A stretch of 64,000 nt of DNA from Tachypleus tridentatus (Eukaryota; Arthropoda; Merostomata; Xiphosura; Limulidae). The stretch is taken from the NCBI RefSeq assembly GCF_004210375.1, contig NC_134829.1, positions 29,032,034 to 29,096,033 of the forward strand, given 5' to 3'. A model generated the notes under the pieces. That model was not told the origin of the DNA, ran no database searches, and saw only the letters and a list, made by a program, of their open reading frames with translations. Every line of letters begins with the position of its first letter. Positions within the stretch are counted from its first letter, which is position 1. The position numbers and the translations under genes were made by a program. Shown in pieces: positions 57,101-64,000 of the stretch.

Positions 57101-60100
57101 ATGTCTATGAAATTTATTAATAAAAACAGAAGGCATTCATAAACACAAATTATTAAAGTTATCATAATTTATTTTATTGTAATAAATGACAAAATGGTAG
57201 CTATACACCTACTTATATATGTATATACACTTCCTAGCTCCTTTATTAGGACATATATGTAATAAGAAGCTGATTCACCTTTTGCCTGATTAACAACCAT
57301 GAAATAGCATGGCACATGGTTGGAAGATGTCCTGAGCAGGTTTTTCTCATTCAGCCATTAATATTCTATACTTTATATTGAGCAAGGTATGCAAAGAATC
57401 ATGATGGCATTTTTTTTAAGTTCATTTCATAGATGCTAAATTGAAGTAAGATATGAAATTGCAGTGGCCATTGGAGATGCCTATATTCTCCATCATGTTC
57501 CTCAAGCTATGCATGAATATGTCCAATGTCTGCAAAGAATGAGAGCATTGATGTCTTCACAATATCATTCCCAGCAGAACACATATGAAGTATTACAACA
57601 TACACTTCATTAGAAATTATGCTGAAGTTCTGGAATTTATGCTACATTCTAAAGAAATCAAAGGGTCCTGGATATGCTAGAAAACTATGATTCACTTTAA
57701 AAGCATAAACTGAAGGTATAATACAAGAAAGGTCAAGTGATTCACGTGGCTTTGTAAAAAAATGCCTTCCTCTATCTTTACGATAAAGGTAATGCATAAC
57801 TTATCAGACTACATCACTATCCATGAGTCCTCAACAGATCAATTTGTGGACTGCCTGCACCACTCACAACATTTTTTCTTCCAGATAAAAGAGATCAGTG
57901 ATTTATGAAACAGTCTATTACTACTACAGAGATTTCATTGCAGCGTTCTTCAAAAGATGTGAATAGAGATGGTTGTGGCTTGCCATGTACTGAATGCCTC
58001 CATCAGCCTATTGACTGGACTTTACTAAAATATCTAAATGCTTTCCTATACCTTCTGTCATTACATATTTTGGGCCACAATGAACCTAAGAGCAGATGTT
58101 GAATTAACCTATTGCCACTGGTGATTGATAAGGTCAAATGACTGATGTCTTGGAGCAGTCTATCAATACAATTGTCTTGAACACTGTGGGATCTGCTAGA
58201 TCCACTGCCATGCCTCTTTTAAATGTTTGCCCCAATCATTTAGTGCAGTAGATACAGCTTGACACATCATTTGATCACCCTCAGCTCAGTTCAGGCACAA
58301 GCCTGAAAGAGTACAGAGGCACTAATAAAGTGGCCAGCCAGCACATCCATGTATGTACAATTAACACAGGTTAAGTGACAATAACTAGAGTAATTAATGA
58401 GTAACCATTAGAGAAATACTTTTCCAAATGTTTGTCTCAAATGTCAAACTAAAAAAGGGATGCCTGATTTGTTTTCAGGTCACTGAAAAAGTGCCTAGCC
58501 TTTTCACATGTAGGATGGCTAGAATTCTCAAGCAAACACATTTTAACAGTCAGCATATTGTAATACTAAAAGTAGATTGACATACTACAAATGTGAATTG
58601 CCTTGTAAAATAGTTTAAAAAGGCAGGTTTTCACATCAACAAATAGCACAACATTTGGAATATCATATAACACTTTGTATGGTGTTTTTAATTATCTTTT
58701 ACTAACCATAGTGATCTTGTGTAGAATTTGAAGAATATGCAGCACTGATGCTACTAATTTATTTTTCTGAATTATTAAGCAGACAAGCTATTTAGGTACT
58801 AAATAGGAAAACCAACCTATCATTCGATTCACCACTTCTTATAGTGGTGTTCAGAGTTACTGACGAAGGATGAATTCCCCAAAACAGGTGTAACTCAGTA
58901 CAAGAGATGAATCAAATAACAGATTTGGCTTCATATCTAGTTATACAGGGTGTTCAGAAAGTCACTGTGCAGTTTCGTCTGTTAATAAATATATAAGTGC
59001 ATAGTGACTTTTCAAACACCCTGTAGTATCTTCAACATTATATAAGTTCTGTTAACTTTAATGATTTATTGTATTAACTTATATAAATGATTTTTAAAAG
59101 CATGTCACAAATTCAATATATTTTAAAAACAGATAAGAATACTGAAATGCAAATCTTAAAGAGGACTTCACAATGTTTGTTATTTTCTGGTCAAATCGAG
59201 TCTTGATAAATAACAGACATAATTTGAAATATTTAAAACTATAAGCAGTTATGGGTAAAGAACAAAGCATTAACATAAATATTTAATAAATAAACCAAAA
59301 TTTCATTTTAGGAACAAAAATAGTTACATGATTAAAATAACATCATGCATAATTTGAAAATTCCTGTAATAATAATCACTTGTCCAGTAAGTGTAAAAAC
59401 TGAAATTATTACTTTGAAACAATTTACTCATCTCAATTCAAAGAACTTGGCTAAAACCTTTGAACAATGTAAAAAATGACAAGATACTCTTTACTACTCT
59501 TCATTTAACTGTAACTGATAAAACTTACCAACCCTCCTTGGTTACTTAAAGCACAGTAACTCCCAACTAACACATTACTTGCAACGGTTTGTCGAAAAAC
59601 TTCCACTTGCAAAACATCTGACAAGATTTCCTCCGTTTCCTAAAAAGAACACCAAATAAGACAGATTTTTTTCACAAATTTCAGAAACAACTTAGTTTTA
59701 ATAGATATTTATCATAAAGCTAATCAAAAATTAGCATTTTTTTCATTTTTATCACAGTAACTTCAAAACAGCATTTTTCATAACATTATGTTAAGATTAA
59801 TCTTTCAGTATGTTATTTGTCTAGGTAATTACCCAGTTTTAACAGACATTTAAAATCAAAAATCTAGTGTAAATAAAAATTATGTTCAATTATTTATCTA
59901 AAACATTTCTTTTCTTTGGGCATTAAAATAATTAATAATAATAATAATAAAATAATTAAAAGGATATTTCTTCAAAATATTGGAAATTTTACTTATGCAC
60001 ATAACTGTATTTCATGAGTGATATGTATGCCTATTTTCTTCAAGCTAAGCATTAATAATGCTAGATGTGTGAAGAAATCATACATTTTACTGGAAAACTG

Positions 60101-62492
60101 TGACAAAGCCAAAAACAAGAAACCTAAATTTTTAACATACAGCAAGTCGTATAGTTTTCTCTTATTGTGGCCCGGCATGGCCAGGTGGGTTAAAACATTC
60201 AACTCCCCATCGCACCAAACATGCTCGCCCTTTTAGTCAAGGGGGCATTATAATGTGATGGCCAATCCCACTATTCATTGGTAAAAGAGTAACCTAAGAG
60301 TTGACAGTGGGTGATGATGACTAGCTGCCTTCCCTCTAGTCTTACATTGCTAAATTATGGATGGCTAGTGCAGATAACTCTTGAGTAGCTTTATGAGAAA
60401 TTCAAAAACAAACAAACAATTCTCTTATTGTAAAGAAACTCTGATATTATGAATCTAAAATTTTTTTAAATATAATTTTTACATTGAGGAACGCTTCCTA
60501 AGTTATGATGATAAACATACCCTTAACACAATGATAAAAAAAGAAATACATTATGCATGTGACCTTTGTAACAGTAAGAAACTGATATACTTAACTTTAT
60601 CATTTACCTGTTCTTAATCCCAACAATTTTTATTTCTCACAACATAATCAAACTTGCACATATCCTAGAATCATAGAAATATCAAGTTGATATTAATAAT
60701 TAATTCTCTGTTACAAGATTACCCTGTCTAGATCAGGATGAGTAAGGGCAACATAATCATTGCAAGCTACAACATTTCCTAAAGCCGAAAGTCTCTCTTC
60801 AGCTCTCTGTATTTTTACAGAGTCAGGTAGCGAGTTCCTAATGTGTTGTAGTTCTTGGTCTGTAGCTGTATTAGGAATGAGGAGTCCATGTCTGTTGGCT
60901 AATTGGGAAAATTAAAAAATACTTATATACATTTCAATTCCATAATTGTGATGCAACATCATACACTCAAAATTTCATCTATAGACCACACAGTATAAGG
61001 TGTTACATCATGTAAAGAGCTGATACCTCATAAGTTTTTCTTACTACGGTTTTGTATGTTGCATATCCAGTTAATCAAATGGAGTCTGTAGCCACATAAA
61101 ATGCCTTGCCATTAGCAATGTACAGCACATAAGGTGTGTAGTTAAGATGTTATAATGTTCTTTTCACTCAAAACCTACACAGGACTAGTAAAGAAATATC
61201 TGCTGAAAATTATTACCAGTTTTATGGTGATACCACATAAACAACCAATTTATATTTATATTTCATATTCTATATATGCATGTATTTTGATTAAAACAAT
61301 ATGGTGATAAATAAATAAAGCAAGGGTTGACATTTTTAACTACTAAGATAAATTCTGTATCTTTATTAGATATCTATAAAACTACATTTAATTACATTTT
61401 TCCCATTTTAAGAAATGGTCAATACATTTTCAAGCTATATAATTATGTTTAAAAAATGTATAATGTGACATAATGCTGAAATAAAATACATAACAATGAC
61501 ATTGATAAGAGAAAATCATGGGATGTTAGTTTGCTCATAATTTCAAAATCTTTAAGACTGGTTGCTAGTAACGAGGATGCTATAAATTTTAAAAAAGAAT
61601 TGGATTAGTTACATAGTTAGGACAGCAGATGGCAGTTGATTATGAAAAGTTAAAGGTTATGCACATAAATTATTATAATATAAATTACACATAGAATGTA
61701 GCTGGGATTACTTTTATAATTATATGAATGAGAACAAAAATTGTGTTTAATTTTTAATACAACTCTTAAATCTTTGAGATCTTTAGCTATTACAAGTTGT
61801 AAAGTTAATAAAATGTTGGGCTGTATGTCAACTACACTTGAAATAATTCCATATTTTTGCACAAGTTATTACTATCACTTCATTTAGAGTAACATGTAAT
61901 TTTCATACCCTTATTACAGTAAGACCATTGAGTTAATGAAGAGGATTCAATGCAAAATTACTCAGGTGAAAGCAGGTGTGGACAAGATTGTTATGAGAGC
62001 TCTTTTAATCTATTCTCTCTTGAAATGGAAACTGTTGAAAGTTGATCAGATTTTATTATTCAAAATTATTAAGGAAACTAATAAGTTTGATGTTTTAGAT
62101 TTTCTTTCAAGTTCAACTCAAAAGAAGCAGAACAAGGGATCACAAGTTTAAGATTTGAAAAGATCAAACATCTTCAGCTGTGGTCCACTTATTAACAATC
62201 ATCTGTAGGGGTTTTATAAAAATGGTAAATGAATATTTGGAGAAATAAAGGTTGAACTTTCAATTATTTTTTGTTCTTTTTAAAGGGTTCAACTTTCAAT
62301 TTTTTGTTTGTTTTTTTTAAAGAGAGGCTGGGATCAAAATATCCTTATGAGTTGAAAAGGCCCCCTGCCTTGATTTTTCATAATTTCTAAATTTATAAAT
62401 ACTTACCAACACAAAGAGTTCCTATGATCCGACAACCAGAAATGGAAGTGTGAATTACAGGGATAGTATCTGATAATTCTCCTTCAAAGACA
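54007..62492 (-). CDS. EIF6: Eukaryotic translation initiation factor 6, exons 2-6, first exon outside the window
   Basis: eIF6 binds the 60S ribosomal subunit and keeps it from joining 40S until released by SBDS and EFL1. It is also needed for 60S biogenesis in the nucleolus. Minus-strand exons are 62492-62407, 60898-60723, 59639-59529, 55715-55650 and 54198-54007, all with GT-AG introns and agreeing phases. About 209 of the family's roughly 245 residues are visible, from [20 protein letters not shown] through [40 protein letters not shown] and [11 protein letters not shown] to [19 protein letters not shown]. The missing part is the amino end (MAVRASFENNCEIGCF in human), expected beyond base 64000. 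No frame damage was seen. It is a pentein-fold protein; the repeats of that fold account for its even conservation. Confidence 0.96.
55650..55715 (-). CDS. EIF6: EIF6 exon, 22 codons
   Basis: Reads [20 protein letters not shown] then LV, against [22 protein letters not shown] in human. The donor is GTAAGT and the acceptor TTATGAAG. Confidence 0.95.
57237..58345 (-). mobile_element. Heavily decayed Tc1-like element in an EIF6 intron
   Basis: The outer ends resemble each other inverted: cctttattaggacatata at the left and ctaataaagtggccagcc at the right. The interior phrases taataagaagctgattcacc, cttttgcctg and gcagtggccattggag match, from memory, a Tc1-like family abundant in fish and invertebrates, read on the minus strand. 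No frame is intact. Confidence 0.65.
58946..59023. mobile_element. 78-bp mariner-type MITE derivative
   Basis: Ends cagggtgttcagaaagtcac and the complement of gtgacttttcaaacaccctg, with TA on both sides (58944-58945, 59024-59025). The right half (taataaatatataagtgca) is the same as in the 240-base copy at 21474-21713, so this one lost the middle. Confidence 0.9.
59529..59639 (-). CDS. EIF6: EIF6 exon, 37 codons
   Basis: Reads [20 protein letters not shown] then [17 protein letters not shown]. The donor is GTAAGT and the acceptor TTTTTAG. Confidence 0.96.
60170..60415 (+). mobile_element. SINE (family A) in an EIF6 intron, B-box region deleted
   Basis: The head tggcccggcatggccaggtg is followed directly by aactccccatcgcacc, so the segment with the B box is missing. 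The body and AAACAAACAAAC tail are complete. It lies antisense to EIF6. Confidence 0.9.
60723..60898 (-). CDS. EIF6: EIF6 exon, 58 codons plus two bases
   Basis: Reads [20 protein letters not shown] then [20 protein letters not shown] and [18 protein letters not shown]. The donor is GTAATC. The split codon at its start is GCC, giving Ala where human has Gly. Confidence 0.96.
61930..62210 (+). mobile_element. LINE relic (CR1/L2-like reverse-transcriptase end)
   Basis: A plus-strand frame reads [20 protein letters not shown] then [16 protein letters not shown], resembling the DLIxxFKIIKGfxxlxxxxFF...TRGHxxKL tail of CR1/L2-type polymerases. It is antisense to EIF6 and lies in an intron. Confidence 0.5.
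62407..62492 (-). CDS. EIF6: EIF6 exon, 28 codons plus split codons
   Basis: Reads [20 protein letters not shown] then RIIGTLCV. The acceptor is ATTTCAG and the donor GTAAGT. This is the most upstream exon seen. Confidence 0.95.
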
Positions 62493-62494
62493 CT

Positions 62495-63779
62495 GAAATA
62501 AAAAAACAACAACAAACAAACTATGAATTAATTATACTTCAAGTAGCAGTAATTATTTTGTTTGCATATTCACAGGCAAATTAGTTTTCAAATATACCTT
62601 GAAACAGAGATGTCAAAGAAGCATATTTTTGTTATTTAGAATTTTAACTTCTATTCAAAAAAAAAAGGAAAAGAAAAAAAAGGTTAAATTACAGAACTGA
62701 GGAAGGGTCACTGTAAAAGTTTGTTAATTGTTTATACACACCATGAAGTATACACTAAAAAGTTTGGTTATAAATAATTTATGGTCTAATTGTTAGATAA
62801 AAACTTCAATAGAATTACTTGCTATCTAATTGAAAAAAGTATGGTCTGTGTGAAAGAAGAATCATGAAGAGTTCTATCTACACAAGTTGTATTTATAATG
62901 GTCATAAATCTTAACCACACTAGAATTCATGGGGTAAAAAATTTCATAACATATAGACAACATGAGATCATTATGCTTTGCAATACATCCACTCTCCTGA
63001 AAAGTAAAAACTAAAACCAATCTTCATTTTCCAGGAAATTTTGGAATTTTCCTTTTAACATATCCTTCAGAAGCTAAGAGCTGTCATTACACTACAATTT
63101 ATTGAATATTAAATGCAAGTTCAATCTCAAAACTTCCAAAGAATGTGGTTTTGGACATATATTTTATAGGAAACTTCGAAACAAATTTGTATCTGTTAAT
63201 TGATAAATTATTAAGTGAAATACAGCATCATCAAGTCTTCATATTAGCTAGTACTAAGGCATAAGTGCTTTGAGTAAGTTCAGTATATATAATAATAAAG
63301 TCATATTATTAGAATCATTAATAAGCAATTGACAACCTCTATTATTTTGGTATCACACTTTTTATGTTTCGCCTTCAACTCAGATACAAACAATTTCACC
63401 TGTGATTTGGTATGGAAAACCAAGCATCACAAAGCAATAGAATAAGTAGCCAGGAATGCTTTTAAAGCAGCTACAGGCATAATACTGTACTCAATTTCCT
63501 GCACAATATCTAACAAGATGCCTGTATGTCATTTGGAGACTTCAGTGTTTCTTTTGCTGGGCTGTTAATTTCATGATTGATGGACAGATTTCAGCCAATT
63601 CAAATCACTTTTTGTAACCCCAATGCAAAATGAGTGTGGGAAATGCCTTCTTTTTAGCCAATAAACATGTCCAATGTGTAAAAACAAGTGTCACAACTGA
63701 AGCTTACCTGTATTTTTCCAAATCTTAATTTTGTGTTCTCTGATCTACCAACTATGGAATATAATAAACTAGAAAAAAA
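62495..63779. other. Presumed EIF6 intron 1, no exon found
   Basis: I searched the minus strand for the amino-terminal EIF6 exon and did not find it. No other feature is supported. Confidence 0.6.
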
Positions 63780-64000
63780 TATCAGAGGCCTTCATCCTTT
63801 CAATGCTTTTGTAATTTTCAATAAATTCAAATCTCATTCTACTTTTTTCAAGAGCAAATAAGTTAAGTGATCCTAACCAATTTTGTAAGATAATCCTTCC
63901 ATCTCTGAAATCATCCTAGTAGCCTTCCTCTGAACTCTTACCAACAAGTCAGTATTATGCATACAGTATTTCAACTAAGACCTAACTAGTGATTTGTATA
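63780..64000 (-). mobile_element. LINE relic (CR1/L2-like), runs off the window
   Basis: On the minus strand from about 63998: YKSLVRS, a stop, LKYCMHNTDLLVRVQRKATR, MISEMEGLSYK. This fits the thumb region of CR1/L2-type reverse transcriptases (LVRPxLEYCxxxW...DxxxLExVQRRATRMI). Stops break it. Confidence 0.7.

Larger units (their letters stand above)
55716..59528 (-). other. EIF6 intron of 3.8 kb with transposon relics
   Basis: Contains the decayed Tc1-like element at 57237-58345 and the short mariner-type MITE at 58946-59023. Open frames at 56420-56157 (minus) and 55299-55481 (the latter in the neighbouring intron) have no recognised motif. Confidence 0.7.

Overview
The window is AT-rich animal nuclear DNA with long introns, GT-AG splice sites and dense transposon debris. 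The two host genes found are ordinary single-locus eukaryotic genes. The most abundant repeat is a tRNA-derived SINE with a GGTTCGAATCC-type B box and a long conserved body. From memory it matches the SINE common in horseshoe crab genomes, so a chelicerate, probably a horseshoe crab, is my best guess. That identity is recalled, not computed.

Layout. 1-5.6 kb: intergenic, with SINE copies. 5.6-9.0 kb: a 57-bp minisatellite split by a complete 2.56-kb DNA transposon (terminal inverted repeats, TTA target duplication, a zinc-finger/DDE-like coding region), with a piggyBac-like MITE nested in its leader and a separate 48-bp tandem array beside it. 9.5-16.5 kb: two decayed Tc1-like elements, several SINEs and a perfect 49-bp inverted repeat. 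17.1-19.2 kb: a piggyBac element with both ends and TTAA sites. 22.5-25.6 kb: three exons of a decayed proteasome alpha4 (PSMA7) gene with a mariner copy in its last intron. 25.6-26.6 kb: a second member of the family seen at 6-8 kb, on the minus strand and with an apparent spliceosomal intron. About 28-34.3 kb: a decayed non-LTR retrotransposon (zinc-knuckle ORF1; endonuclease, reverse transcriptase and RNase H in ORF2) carrying two SINE insertions; a second, worse copy follows to about 35.8 kb.

The gene-bearing part is 39-64 kb. EMC4 (ER membrane complex subunit 4) lies on the plus strand in five exons, 39242-48884, and all five are present. EIF6 (ribosome anti-association factor 6) lies on the minus strand, 54007-62492, with its first exon beyond the right edge. 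The two genes converge on a 5-kb spacer containing a 500-base assembly gap. EMC4 exon 4 carries one extra base in an A6 run, which looks more like a consensus error than a dead gene because everything else in the gene is well conserved.

The two genes have unrelated jobs: membrane protein insertion for EMC4, and 60S maturation and release for EIF6. The window shows no operon-like logic. The most unusual item is the two-member zinc-finger/DDE-like family, for which the sequence gives exact element ends in one copy and an intron in the other.
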